A DNA stretch of 64,000 nucleotides, from contig NZ_JACHCM010000002.1 in the NCBI RefSeq assembly GCF_014200755.1, positions 310,001-374,000 on the forward strand, read 5' to 3'. The notes beneath the pieces were generated by a model. That model was not told where the DNA came from and did no database searches. It saw only the letters and a program-made list of their open reading frames with translations. The stretch's first letter is position 1. Each line of letters begins with the position of its first letter. The translations under genes were made by a program, and so were the position numbers. Positions 45,523 through 55,082 of the stretch are shown in pieces. This stretch comes from Rhodanobacter sp. ANJX3. Lineage in GTDB: Bacteria > Pseudomonadota > Gammaproteobacteria > Xanthomonadales > Rhodanobacteraceae.

Positions 45523-45991
45523 GCCGAAAACACTGCGCCGCCACTCCCTGTTTTGCGGTTTGCTCGGCGTCGCGGTTGGGCTTGTGGTAGTTCACACGCT
45601 CGCCTACACGGCAGCGTTTTCGGCTCCGCGCGGAATTTTTCTCGGCTTGCGTTCGCGCGCAGCATTCGAGATCGGGCTGTTTTTATGGGACGCCCTCGTC
45701 GTCTATGGTTTGGGCGCGGGCGTGATCACCTTTGGTGCGCTGCTGGCCGCGTATTGCTCGTTCGTTGTGCCCACCGCGCGATCGGCGCTGTTTTACCTTG
45801 CAGGCATCGTGCTCACGATCTATGTGCTTATACCGCTGTCCGAACACATGCCGGTATCGCTGGCGCTGTCACGCCAGTGGTGGGCTTACGGTCTGGAACT
45901 CTCGCTGGTGGTCAGCGCGTTTCTCGCCCTGGTGGTCGCGCGGGCCATCTCGGCCACGCGACGCAGAGCAGAGGAACGGCCGGAGAATTGA
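45521..45991 (+). CDS. Small integral membrane protein
   Basis: A 156-residue protein with four predicted spans at about residues 12-33 (FCGLLGVAVGLVVVHTLAYT), 48-77, 81-101 and 113-135 (WWAYGLELSLVVSAFLALVV), and a basic polar tail. I recognise no family. ATG 45521 lies exactly on the start of the divergent methyltransferase gene (the shared bases read CATG). A start seven codons earlier at 45500 is possible. No neighbour indicates a role. Confidence 0.65.
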   Translation: MPKTLRRHSLFCGLLGVAVGLVVVHTLAYTAAFSAPRGIFLGLRSRAAFEIGLFLWDALVVYGLGAGVITFGALLAAYCSFVVPTARSALFYLAGIVLTIYVLIPLSEHMPVSLALSRQWWAYGLELSLVVSAFLALVVARAISATRRRAEERPEN

Positions 45992-46027
45992 GCGACGCCC
46001 GGCGGCAACTCCGAACACTGCGTCAAG

Positions 46028-46849
46028 TTAATGGCTAGCTGCAGCAGACGCCGATGACGCCGGCAGTTCGTCAAGCATCTGCTTGGCCAGCGGCTGGTAG
46101 CCGCCGTCGAAGTGATGGTCGCCCTTCTTCGGATGCATGACGATCCACTTGGGCACGTTGGGCTCGGTGCATACGGTGTCGTCGGCATCGTCCAGGCCGT
46201 AGTAGCAGACCACCGGCGGCTTGTTGTCGAGCGCCTGCAGCGGCGGCATGGCATCGTATTCCTTGATCGGGTTGATGCTTTCCATCAACGACTTGAAGTG
46301 GTCCTGAAACCAGCCCTGCTTGATCATGTAACCCTCGAGCTCGATCTCGAAATTGAGCTCCTTGCTCGGTGCCAGCAGCACCAGCTGGGTGATGCGCGCC
46401 CGGTTCGCCGGGCTGAGTTTACCGACCAGGGTGGGCAGCAGGTCGGCGCCGAAGGAATAGCCGATCAGCCAGATGCGCGGCTTGTTCCACGCGGTGGTGT
46501 ATTTGGTCATCAACGCATCGAGCTCGGCGGCCGATTCGTCGGCCGTCCGGTTGCGCCAGTAGTACTTGAAGGTGTTGACGCCGAGTACCGGAATGCCGCG
46601 GTCGATGAACGCGATGCCGAGGCGACGATCCAGGTCGGCCCAGCCACCGTCGCCGGAATAGATGATCGCCATCACATCGCTTTTGCCGGCCGGCGGCGGC
46701 GAGCTGAAGCTGCTCACCTGCATCGGCACGGTGACGCTCTCGAGGCTGACGCGGGCGAACGGTCGCCAGATCAGCAGCACGACCGCCACCACTACGACCA
46801 CGATGGCCAGCGCCACGAGCTTCTTGTGTTTCATCGGCCGGCCTTTCAT
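46028..46849 (-). CDS. AcvB/VirJ-family protein, probable lysyl-phosphatidylglycerol hydrolase
   Basis: A 273-residue alpha/beta-hydrolase with an N-terminal signal anchor (LVALAIVVVVVAVVLLIWRP). VirJ-type motifs: VMAIIYSGDGGWADLDRRLG, KPRIWLIGYSFGADLLPTLV (nucleophile Ser in GYSFGA), LLAPSKELNFEIELEGYM, and the catalytic His region VMHPKKGDHHFDGGYQPLA. ATG 46849 overlaps the mprF stop as ATGA, so translation is coupled. In Rhizobium and Agrobacterium the lpiA-acvB operon makes and hydrolyses lysyl-phosphatidylglycerol, and the same job is likely here, in the periplasm. Confidence 0.88.
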   Translation of the reverse strand: MKGRPMKHKKLVALAIVVVVVAVVLLIWRPFARVSLESVTVPMQVSSFSSPPPAGKSDVMAIIYSGDGGWADLDRRLGIAFIDRGIPVLGVNTFKYYWRNRTADESAAELDALMTKYTTAWNKPRIWLIGYSFGADLLPTLVGKLSPANRARITQLVLLAPSKELNFEIELEGYMIKQGWFQDHFKSLMESINPIKEYDAMPPLQALDNKPPVVCYYGLDDADDTVCTEPNVPKWIVMHPKKGDHHFDGGYQPLAKQMLDELPASSASAAASH

Positions 46850-49512
46850 CGACGTACCACGCCTGTGAGGCCGCCAGCGATCAGGCTGGCGACGTTGGTC
46901 AGAATCATGGGCAAGGCGATGCCGCCTGGCACCGCCATATAGCGCGGCTCCCATTCCGGATCGAACTTGTCCTTGTAACGCTGCAGCCCGCGGAAATTGT
47001 AGAAGCGCTCGCCACGGCCGAATACCAGGGCGCCGAAGCGGTTCCACAGCGGCGCCTGCCGCCGGTTCTGCAAACCGGCCAGCGGCGCCATGCCGAGGTT
47101 GAACCAGCGATAGCCCTGGGCCTTGGCCCACTGCATCAGTTCCACGAACAGATAATCCATGATGCCGGGCGGACCGTCGGGCAGAAAGCGCATCAGATCC
47201 ACCGAGGCTTCTTCGTGCGTGTCGGTGAGAAACAGGTTGGCGAACGCCACCAGTTTGTCGTTCTGCCAGACCAGCGCCATCGGCGTACGCACCAGATAAC
47301 GCGGATCGAAAGCGCCCAGCGAGAAGCGCTTCTCGCGCCCGCGCTTGTCGCCCAACCAGGCATCGGACACCTGCTTGATCTGCGGCAGCAGCGGAGCGAC
47401 CGATTCGGCCGGAATGATTTCCAGGCGCAGTCCTTCGCGCCCCAGCTTGTTGACCGTATTGCGCAGCACTTTCTTGGACTTGCCGTCCAGATTGAAGCCA
47501 TCCAGACGCACGCGCGCCTCTTCACCGATCTTCAGCAGGTTCATGCCTACTTCGAGATACAGGTCCAGATCCGCCGGACTGACCTGATAGAACACCGGCC
47601 AGCCGCCGCCGCGCTCGCACTGTTCGAGAAACGCCCAGACCAGCTCGCGGCGAGTGTCGTCGTCGGCCCCGACCGGATCGCCCATGGTGACCCAGCTGCG
47701 GCCCTCGATGTCGTACATCACGAAAGCCGTGTGAGCGGCATCGAACAGCAGGGTCTTGTCGCCCATCAGCGCCAGATGCGCCTGGGCCGATGGAAACTGC
47801 TTGATCAGCGGCAGCGCCTGCGCCAGCTCGGCCTCGGTCGGCGGCTCGCGATGCAGCTTCAACGGCTTGATCAGGCTGGCGACGGCAAACAGCATGCCGG
47901 CTGCCGCCGCGGCCACCAGTGCACGCAGCGCGCGCGGCGCGCCACCCTCGTGGAAGCTGAATTCCCACCACAGGCTATTGCTGTAATCGACGTGCTTGAA
48001 GCTGAATGTCACCAGCCATGCCGCACAGATGAGAATCGCCAGAATGGCCAGAATCCAGCCCTGTGAAAAGGTGGTGCTGAACAGCGAGGCGCGCCGGTAA
48101 AAAAGACGATGCGCCGGTGCCAGCGCCATCGCCAGCAGCGTGAGCAGGGTCGCCTCTTCGTAATCAATGCCTTTGAGCAGCGAGAAGATCGCGCCGGCCA
48201 CCAGCAGAATCAGGGTCAGCACGTAGGCGGCGTCGAGCCGGCGCTGCAGCCCGCGCGCCAGAATCAGCAGCAGCATGCCAATGACGCTGGCGAGCAGATG
48301 CGACACTTCCAGTACCGACAGCGGCAGCACCTCGCGCAGCAGCTCCATGCGGTTCGGCAACGCGCGCGTGGCGCCGGAGAACAGGAGCACCGCGCCGGAG
48401 ACCAGGGTCAGCCCCGCAAAGAACGATGGCAATAGTCCGGTGAACCACGGCGACAGCAGCGATTTTTGCCGGATGCCGCGCGCCTCGCGCTGCAGCACCA
48501 TCACGATGGCGCCGCACAGCGGTAGCAGGTAGTAAATGACCCGGAACACCACCAGCGCGCCGAGGATCGGCGCGGCGAGCGCCTCATTGCCGGTGGCGCC
48601 GAAGCCGGCCAGCATGATCGCCTCGAACACGCCCAGGCCGCCGGGCACGTGGCTGACCAGGCCGGCGATCTGCGCAATCACGAAGATCGCCAGAAAGTGC
48701 CCGAAACCGTTGTTGAGCTGGTCCGGCATGAGAATGTAGAGCACCGCCGCGGCTAGACCCCAGTCGAACGCGCCGATCAAAATCTGCCGAAAGCCTGTCG
48801 CGACCGACGGCATATTGATGCGCAGATTGAAAATGCGCAGCGGCCGACGCAGCAAACCGCCGGCCAGCCACAGCAGCGGCACCGCGGTCAGCGCCAGCGC
48901 AATGGGAATACGCAACTGCGCCATCACGCGCAGCGGGGCCAGCTGAAAATCTAGCGGCAGCGGGATGCACAACAGGGTCACGCCGGTGAGCGCCAGCAGG
49001 CCGAGCCAGAAGCTGGTGGTGCAGAAAAGCACGATTCGGCCCACCTCGGCGGTGGTCAACCCGTTCTGTATGTAAAACCGGTAGCGGATCGAGCCGGACA
49101 CCAGCAGCGCCATGCCCACCGCATTGCTGAAGGCGTAGCTGATGAAGGAGATCAGGGTGACGCGGCGCCACGACAGCTTGCGGCCGATGGACACTAGCGC
49201 GTAGCGGTCGTACAGCGTCATCACGCCATAGCCCAGCGCCGTGAACAGCGCCGCCAGCAGCAGCCGCCCGCGCGACAGCCGGTTCACGTACTTGCGTACC
49301 TGGTGGTAATCCACCTCTTTGGCGAGCAGATGCAGTGCCCACAGTGCGAGGCACAGCATGGCCACGGAGAACAGCGGTCCGGCCAGCCGGCGCAACAGCA
49401 CCATGCGCTGGCTCGGCGGCGCCAGCACCTGCTCGGCGCTCAACGCCGGCTCGACCTTTTCCTGCACGTCTTGTGGCTGCGCGTCTGTTGGCTTAGGGCC
49501 CTGTGGCTTCAC
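46846..49512 (-). CDS. mprF: MprF-type aminoacyl-phosphatidylglycerol synthase/flippase
   Basis: An 888-residue bifunctional membrane protein. The N-terminal two-thirds is a multi-span flippase (VTLISFISYAFSNAVGMALL, VSHVPGGLGVFEAIMLAGFG, FRVIYYLLPLCGAIVMVL). The C-terminal cytoplasmic part from about residue 560 is the DUF2156 aminoacyl-transferase: FVMYDIEGRSWVTMGDPVGA, FYQVSPADLDLYLEVGMNLL, NTVNKLGREGLRLEIIPAES, and RWFNLGMAPLAGLQNR. It adds an amino acid, commonly lysine, from tRNA to phosphatidylglycerol and so lowers surface charge against cationic peptides. The AcvB/VirJ partner overlaps its stop. Confidence 0.94.
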   Translation of the reverse strand: MKPQGPKPTDAQPQDVQEKVEPALSAEQVLAPPSQRMVLLRRLAGPLFSVAMLCLALWALHLLAKEVDYHQVRKYVNRLSRGRLLLAALFTALGYGVMTLYDRYALVSIGRKLSWRRVTLISFISYAFSNAVGMALLVSGSIRYRFYIQNGLTTAEVGRIVLFCTTSFWLGLLALTGVTLLCIPLPLDFQLAPLRVMAQLRIPIALALTAVPLLWLAGGLLRRPLRIFNLRINMPSVATGFRQILIGAFDWGLAAAVLYILMPDQLNNGFGHFLAIFVIAQIAGLVSHVPGGLGVFEAIMLAGFGATGNEALAAPILGALVVFRVIYYLLPLCGAIVMVLQREARGIRQKSLLSPWFTGLLPSFFAGLTLVSGAVLLFSGATRALPNRMELLREVLPLSVLEVSHLLASVIGMLLLILARGLQRRLDAAYVLTLILLVAGAIFSLLKGIDYEEATLLTLLAMALAPAHRLFYRRASLFSTTFSQGWILAILAILICAAWLVTFSFKHVDYSNSLWWEFSFHEGGAPRALRALVAAAAAGMLFAVASLIKPLKLHREPPTEAELAQALPLIKQFPSAQAHLALMGDKTLLFDAAHTAFVMYDIEGRSWVTMGDPVGADDDTRRELVWAFLEQCERGGGWPVFYQVSPADLDLYLEVGMNLLKIGEEARVRLDGFNLDGKSKKVLRNTVNKLGREGLRLEIIPAESVAPLLPQIKQVSDAWLGDKRGREKRFSLGAFDPRYLVRTPMALVWQNDKLVAFANLFLTDTHEEASVDLMRFLPDGPPGIMDYLFVELMQWAKAQGYRWFNLGMAPLAGLQNRRQAPLWNRFGALVFGRGERFYNFRGLQRYKDKFDPEWEPRYMAVPGGIALPMILTNVASLIAGGLTGVVRR

Positions 49513-49612
49513 GCGACGACGAACTCCCTCTGTATAGCTGTCTAGTGTAAAGCCTGGCTTATGTCAGGTCGTGAACAACCTGTTGGCTGCGTTCGCCATC
49601 GTCACAGGAATG

Positions 49613-49779
49613 CTAGGAGCCTGTCGGGCTTTGGCGGTCGAGGCGAAAATCTGACCATGCGAGGACAGATTTTTGGCGATTCGCCGGCCCATCGTGGTGC
49701 TATGGGCCAAGAGTCGACGGTAGATGGACCGCATGGCCGGATTTGTAGCCCGGCCAGCTAAAGTCCGGCAAGCTCCTAG
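49613..49779. mobile_element. Small MITE-like element with CTAG target duplication
   Basis: A 159-bp non-coding segment (49617-49775) has imperfect terminal inverted repeats: GAGCCTGTCGGGCTTTGG on the left and, read from the other end, GAGCTTGCCGGACTTTAG, identical at 14 of 18 positions. It is flanked on both sides by CTAG (49613-49616 and 49776-49779), which looks like a target-site duplication. It encodes no transposase. The right-hand CTAG supplies the TAG stop of the OPT transporter gene. Confidence 0.7.
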
Positions 49780-51776
49780 GCCAGCGCCGACTTCCGGCCC
49801 CGCTTGGCTACCCACAGATACAGCGCCAGATTGACAAGCACGAAGGCGATACCGCCCATCCAGATCGCTGCCGTATCGAACCCGTCACCCACCAGACCCA
49901 GCGGCGTGGCTTTGCCCGAAAACACCACGATCGCGGCAATGATCACGCCGATGATGCTCTCGCCCACGATCATGCCCGAGGCCAGCAGCACACCGAGCTG
50001 CTTGGTCGCCTCGGCTTTCGGCGTCTGGTCGGCGCGCTTGTCGAAATACCAGCCGACCATCGCGCCGACCACGATCATCAACGTGGTCGAGATCGGCAGA
50101 TAGATGCCCAGACCCACCGCCAGCGGCGGCAGCGAGGCCGACTTGCTGAAGCGACTCAGCAGCGCGTCGACGATGATGAGCGCGACACCAATGATCGCGC
50201 CGAGAATGATCAGACTCCAGTCGATGTTGCCCTGGATCACGCCCTGCGCCAGCGCCGAGATCAGGCCCGCCTGGGGCGCTGCCAACGCGCGCGCCGGATC
50301 GACGCCGGCCATGCCGGCAAAGCCGTAGGCTTTGTTCAACAGATCGAGCACCGGCGGAATCACTGCCGCGCCGACCAGCACGCCGATCACCAGCGCCACC
50401 TGCTGCTTCCAGGGCGTGGCATCGACCAGCTGGCCGGTTTTCAGATCCTGCAGATTGTTGTTGGCGATCGTCGCGACCGAGAACACCACCGAGGTGATGA
50501 ACAACGCAAACGCGACCATGCCCTTGCCCGCGCTGACCGGCAGCTGCGACTGCACGGTCACTACCAGCAGCAGCGCGGCGATGATGACGACCAGAATGCC
50601 GACGCCCGACAACGGGCTATTGGACGAACCGATCAGGCCGGCCATGTAGCCGCACACCGCCGACACCAAAAAGCCCATCACCACGACGAAAACGATGCCG
50701 CCCGCGATCAGCAGCCACAGATGCGAACCGAGTCCCGTCGTCACCGCGAAATTGCCCAGCAGCCACGCGATCGGCAGCAGGCAGATCAGGCTGATCAGGC
50801 CAACGATGCCGATCGGCATGTCCTGCTCGGTACGTGGCAGCGTGGCGCCCTGCCCGGACTTGCGCACGCGCGAGGCGGCCATCGCCGAATCGAGCCCGCT
50901 GATCACCGGCTTGACCAGTTTGGCCAGCGTCCAGATCGCCGCCACGCCGATGGTGCCGGCGCCGAGAAAGCGTACCTTGTGGCTCCAAGCCGCCTGCGCC
51001 ACGTCGGCCGCGGCACCGGCTGCTCCCGCCAGCGCCGTATAGTGCGGCACCGCCCAGCCCCAGGCGATCGCCGCGCCCAGCAGCATGGCGACGCCGACCC
51101 ACAGACCTACCAGATGGCCGACCGCCAACAAGGCGAACGACAGGCTGAAGTCGTAGCCGGTGGCGCCACCGCGATCGCCGATGCGGAAGTACTGCACCAC
51201 GTCGCTGGCGAAAATCTTGGTCGCCACCACGATAGCGAATACGGCCGATACCGCCGTACCCGCGGCGACGGCCAGCAAGCCGTCCTTGCTGCTTTCTTCC
51301 GCGGACGATTCGGAATCGTCACCGCCGCCGACCTTCAGCACCTCGGCGCAGGCCACGCCTTCGGGATACGGCAGGTCCGAATCGGTCACCAGCGCGCGGC
51401 GCAGCGGGATCGTATACATCACGCCGAGAATGCCGCCGGTCGCGCAGATGCCGAACGTCACCCAGAACGGAAAACCGTTCCACCAGCCGATCATCACCAG
51501 CCCCGGCAATACGAAGATGATCGCCGACAGCGTGCCCGCCGACGAGGCAATCGTCTGCACGATATTGTTTTCCTGGATCGTGGAGTTCTTGAACCCGCGC
51601 AGGATCGCCATCGAGATCACCGCCGCCGGAATCGACGTGGCGAAGGTCAGCCCCGCCTTCAGGCCGAAAAACACGTTGGCCGCGGTAAATACCAGCGTGA
51701 TGACCACGCCGATAATCAGGCCGCGAACGGTCAATTCGGTGCGCGGCGCGGCGCTGGATGGCAGTTGTGCACTCAC
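49776..51776 (-). CDS. OPT-family oligopeptide transporter
   Basis: A 666-residue membrane transporter of the OPT superfamily with about 15 spans: ELTVRGLIIGVVITLVFTAA, NVFFGLKAGLTFATSIPAAV, NSTIQENNIVQTIASSAGTL (the conserved N-IQEN-VQT motif), DLPYPEGVACAEVLKVG, and ANNNLQDLKTGQLVDATPWK. These match the bacterial OPT group that moves peptides or metal chelates into the cell. GTG 51776 is chosen because GGGGAGA lies upstream; the longer frame is antisense. The stop codon is formed at the edge of a MITE-like insertion. Confidence 0.93.
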   Translation of the reverse strand: MSAQLPSSAAPRTELTVRGLIIGVVITLVFTAANVFFGLKAGLTFATSIPAAVISMAILRGFKNSTIQENNIVQTIASSAGTLSAIIFVLPGLVMIGWWNGFPFWVTFGICATGGILGVMYTIPLRRALVTDSDLPYPEGVACAEVLKVGGGDDSESSAEESSKDGLLAVAAGTAVSAVFAIVVATKIFASDVVQYFRIGDRGGATGYDFSLSFALLAVGHLVGLWVGVAMLLGAAIAWGWAVPHYTALAGAAGAAADVAQAAWSHKVRFLGAGTIGVAAIWTLAKLVKPVISGLDSAMAASRVRKSGQGATLPRTEQDMPIGIVGLISLICLLPIAWLLGNFAVTTGLGSHLWLLIAGGIVFVVVMGFLVSAVCGYMAGLIGSSNSPLSGVGILVVIIAALLLVVTVQSQLPVSAGKGMVAFALFITSVVFSVATIANNNLQDLKTGQLVDATPWKQQVALVIGVLVGAAVIPPVLDLLNKAYGFAGMAGVDPARALAAPQAGLISALAQGVIQGNIDWSLIILGAIIGVALIIVDALLSRFSKSASLPPLAVGLGIYLPISTTLMIVVGAMVGWYFDKRADQTPKAEATKQLGVLLASGMIVGESIIGVIIAAIVVFSGKATPLGLVGDGFDTAAIWMGGIAFVLVNLALYLWVAKRGRKSALA

Positions 51777-51882
51777 GAATGATTCTCCCCGGACGGATGC
51801 TGCGGGGAAAGATAGCGTGGAATGGCCCGCCGTGGTTGTTTCGAGGTCGAAAGCCGCCGGCCGCGCGCGGCTCGCAGAACGC

Positions 51883-52779
51883 TCACAAGCGCAGGCGACT
51901 CTCGAACTCTCGCCGTTCGCCGGATAGCGGATCGACAAACGCCAGCGTTTTTGCCAGCAGCTTCAGCGGCCGCTGGTAATCATCGATATCCCGCTCAGTC
52001 AACACCGGATACCACGGATCGTTGAGAATCGGCGCCCCGAGCGCGGCCATATGCACGCGCAGCTGATGCTTCTTGCCGGTAATGGGATAGAGCGCGTAGC
52101 GCCAACTCTCATCTCCACGCTCGACCGCAGCCATCACTTCGATACGTGTCTCGCTGTTCGGTTCGCCGTCGACTTCCTGCGTGCGGAAAAACGGTTCGCC
52201 GCGCACCAGCCGTGTGCGTCGAGTCAATGGAAAAGCTTGCTCGGGCAAGGGCGGCGCCAGCGCCTCATAGCGTTTTTCGATGCGCTGCTGCTGAAACAGC
52301 GCCTGATAGGCCGAGCGGCTGGTGCGATTGGCCGAAAACAACACCAGCCCCGCGGTGGCACGGTCGATCCGATGCAGCGGCACCAGATCGGGGTTGTCCA
52401 GCCGACGCATCAGTCGTCGCAGCAGCGTCTGCTCCACAAAACCACCGCTGGGTATCACCGGCAGGAAATGCGGCTTGTCGGCCACCACAAGATGCTCGTC
52501 GACATGCAGCACGTTCTCGGCAAAGGGAATGGACGTTTCATCCACCACCTCACGGTAGTAATGAACGCGTAATCCCATACTCGGATGCGACATCGTCGGC
52601 GTGATGGCGACACCGCGTGCATCCAGCACGCGCCCGCGCGCCATGCGATCGAGCCACTGCTCGCGGGGGATCGACGTAAAAGTCGCACACAAACTGTCCA
52701 GCACGGTCGGCCACGGTCCGGCAGGCAGATGCACGGTGCTGGCGTCGGCATCGCGGGCATAGATCGTGGTCAGGCTCAT
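51883..52779 (-). CDS. RluA-family pseudouridine synthase
   Basis: A 298-residue synthase. The catalytic motif is LVPLHRIDRATAGLVLFSAN with catalytic Asp, and further on are YALYPITGKKHQLRVHMAAL and GAPILNDPWYPV, all typical of RluA-type enzymes. The front PREQWLDRMARGRVLDARGV is an S4-like piece. This subgroup modifies 23S rRNA or tRNA uridines; the exact site cannot be told. ATG 52779 is preferred over 52800 by length. OPT follows 106 bp downstream. Confidence 0.9.
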   Translation of the reverse strand: MSLTTIYARDADASTVHLPAGPWPTVLDSLCATFTSIPREQWLDRMARGRVLDARGVAITPTMSHPSMGLRVHYYREVVDETSIPFAENVLHVDEHLVVADKPHFLPVIPSGGFVEQTLLRRLMRRLDNPDLVPLHRIDRATAGLVLFSANRTSRSAYQALFQQQRIEKRYEALAPPLPEQAFPLTRRTRLVRGEPFFRTQEVDGEPNSETRIEVMAAVERGDESWRYALYPITGKKHQLRVHMAALGAPILNDPWYPVLTERDIDDYQRPLKLLAKTLAFVDPLSGERREFESRLRL

Positions 52780-52958
52780 GCCGGTGAGTGTAGTGCGCAT
52801 TAGAGGTCGATCTGCAGCTTCTTTCGACTATGGCTTAATGAGGCCGATATGTATTTGCGGTGAGCTTTGAATAGACTCGACGCGGGCATGACTCAGCCCG
52901 AACGCATCCCTGCCGACACGTGGCTCGGCATCCGTTTTGCGAACAACAAGGACTCACC

Positions 52959-55001
52959 ATGCAGGCATCGAGGTTTAGGGAACAAGCCGCTTCATCTATC
53001 AGGCCATGGATCGCTCGCGTCGGCCTCGCCACACTGCTGGTCCTCTCACTGTCACTCGCCGGCATCCATCCCAGCTTGGCGGCCAGCCTCGATCCTGGGA
53101 TGCTGCAGAAAGTGCAGGCCGCCACCTTCGAAGTGGTGATTCCCAAGCCGGTCGACGACCCGCTCACGTATGAGAAGGCGCTGCCGCTGGATCTGCTGCC
53201 GTATCAATTTCGCAACGACAAATACCTGTCGATCGGTACGGCTTTCGCGCTCGGCGGCAACCGCTATGTGACGGCGGCGCATGTCATCAATCTTGGCGTC
53301 GGCAGCCTGATGGGCGCACCGGCACTACGCGATGCGGACGGCCACGTTTATGCCATCGACAAGATCACGCAGTTTTCGCTGGGCCAGGACTTCGTGGTTT
53401 TTTCGCTGGCCACTCAGCCGTCCAAAGTCACCGCGCTGGACATCAATACCAAGCCCACATTGAACACGGTGGTTTACGCAGTCGGCAATGCGTTGGGCAC
53501 CGGCGTGATCGTTCGTGACGGCCTGTATACCTCCGACACGCCGGAAGATCAGGACGGACGCTGGAAATGGATGCGCTTCTCCGCCGCCGCCTCGCCCGGC
53601 AACAGCGGTGGTCCGCTGTTGGACAAGGACGGCAAGATCATCGGCATCGTGTTGATGAAATCGCCGAACGAAAATCTCAACTACGCCCTGCCGATCGACG
53701 AGGTATTGAAAGCGCCGGGCCACCTCGCCGTGATCGACAAGCGTTTTCCCTATCAGGCCAGCTTTCTCGATACGTCCCAGACCGACACCTTCAAGCAGCA
53801 GTTCGCCCTGCCAAAGAGCTTCGCCGATTTCAGCGCCACGTACCTAACGCTGCGCGATGCCTTTGTCGACGGCCAGCTGAAAAAGCTGAGCGAGGCCCAT
53901 GCCGATCAGCTGTTTCCGAACGGCGACGGGTCCAATCGTCTGCTGCACGCCAACGCCGACTTGCGCACCTTCCCAGCGATCATTCGACGCAACGGCAGCG
54001 GCACTTGGGTGATGGCGCGGCCGCAGGCAAGCCGTTCATCGCTGCAGAGGAACGGCTTTGTGGAAACCAGCGTCGTGGGTGGCAACTTGATATTGATGCA
54101 CTTGCGCAAGCCGGACGACCTGACCGCCAGCGAGCTATATGGGCACGCCAAGACGTTCATGGATCTGACGCTGAAGAGCTGGTCGTTTTTCCGCGATATC
54201 GGTTCGGCGAAGGTCCGGGTCACGTCGCTGGGCGAGCCCACTCAGCAGACGATCTTCAGCGACACCTACCAGCGGCACTGGCAGGTTCGCGTGTGGCCGC
54301 TTGCCTACGGCAACGCGATTGCTATCGCCTTTTCGCTGCCGGTTCCAGACGGTTATGTTTCGATGATCCGCCTGGTGCCGGCCAGCCAGCAGCATCCCGC
54401 AATGATCGACGTGCAGGCGGCCTGCGACTTCGTCGACATGTCCTACGGCGGCACGCTGGCGCAGTGGAAGGACTATCTGACGAACACGGCCCTGCTGCCT
54501 GCCGCTTTCTCTGGCATCGATCTGCGCATCGACTACGGCCACCGGTTCGCGTTCCACTCCAAGCGCTTCAGCCTCACCTATACCCCGGACCTGCAGAAGA
54601 TCGATCCAGACAGTTATCTCGACCTGGGTTTCGGCTACATCGTCAACAGCGCCAGCCAGGATCGCCGCACGGCGAGCTGGGAAGTGGCCGACGTCGAGGC
54701 CCGACCCGATGCCCACGAAAACACGCGCATCAACGTCAATCGGCATATCGCGCCGACCGACGATCTCGATGACGGCTTTCGCAACCAGTGGGACAAGTTT
54801 CGGCATCGCCAGCCGCCCGACGACAGCGTGGCGTACAACAAGGACGGCGTCACCCGCATCGCCACCGTGGTGGGCGAACCCACCGATTCCTCTACCGTGC
54901 TCTACACCGCTTTCGTCGCGGCGGAAGGTTCGGTACCGCAGGAAGTCATGAAAAGCCAGCTCGATCGGCTGGTCAAGGGGCTACAGGTGAACGAGCGCTG
55001 A
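52959..55001 (+). CDS. Exported trypsin-like serine protease with large C-terminal domain
   Basis: A 680-residue secreted protein. A signal peptide (VGLATLLVLSLSLAGIHPSL) ends about residue 41. The protease domain (about 50-270) has the triad His108 in YVTAAHVI, Asp144 in LGQDFVVFSL, and Ser216 in ASPGNSGGPLLDKDGKIIGI, as in DegP/HtrA-like proteases. There is no PDZ domain; the remaining 400 residues are beta-rich, of unknown family, with DVQAACDFVDMSYGGTLAQW and VNRHIAPTDDLDDGFRNQWD. The long tail may hold a substrate-binding function. It stands alone; YaeQ starts 81 bp after it. Confidence 0.82.
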   Translation: MQASRFREQAASSIRPWIARVGLATLLVLSLSLAGIHPSLAASLDPGMLQKVQAATFEVVIPKPVDDPLTYEKALPLDLLPYQFRNDKYLSIGTAFALGGNRYVTAAHVINLGVGSLMGAPALRDADGHVYAIDKITQFSLGQDFVVFSLATQPSKVTALDINTKPTLNTVVYAVGNALGTGVIVRDGLYTSDTPEDQDGRWKWMRFSAAASPGNSGGPLLDKDGKIIGIVLMKSPNENLNYALPIDEVLKAPGHLAVIDKRFPYQASFLDTSQTDTFKQQFALPKSFADFSATYLTLRDAFVDGQLKKLSEAHADQLFPNGDGSNRLLHANADLRTFPAIIRRNGSGTWVMARPQASRSSLQRNGFVETSVVGGNLILMHLRKPDDLTASELYGHAKTFMDLTLKSWSFFRDIGSAKVRVTSLGEPTQQTIFSDTYQRHWQVRVWPLAYGNAIAIAFSLPVPDGYVSMIRLVPASQQHPAMIDVQAACDFVDMSYGGTLAQWKDYLTNTALLPAAFSGIDLRIDYGHRFAFHSKRFSLTYTPDLQKIDPDSYLDLGFGYIVNSASQDRRTASWEVADVEARPDAHENTRINVNRHIAPTDDLDDGFRNQWDKFRHRQPPDDSVAYNKDGVTRIATVVGEPTDSSTVLYTAFVAAEGSVPQEVMKSQLDRLVKGLQVNER

Positions 55002-55082
55002 CATCGCCAGAATCGTCCAGGCGACCGCGGATGGGCCTGCGAGAGGCGTAGAATGGGCGGGATACCTCCGACGGCCACGCTC

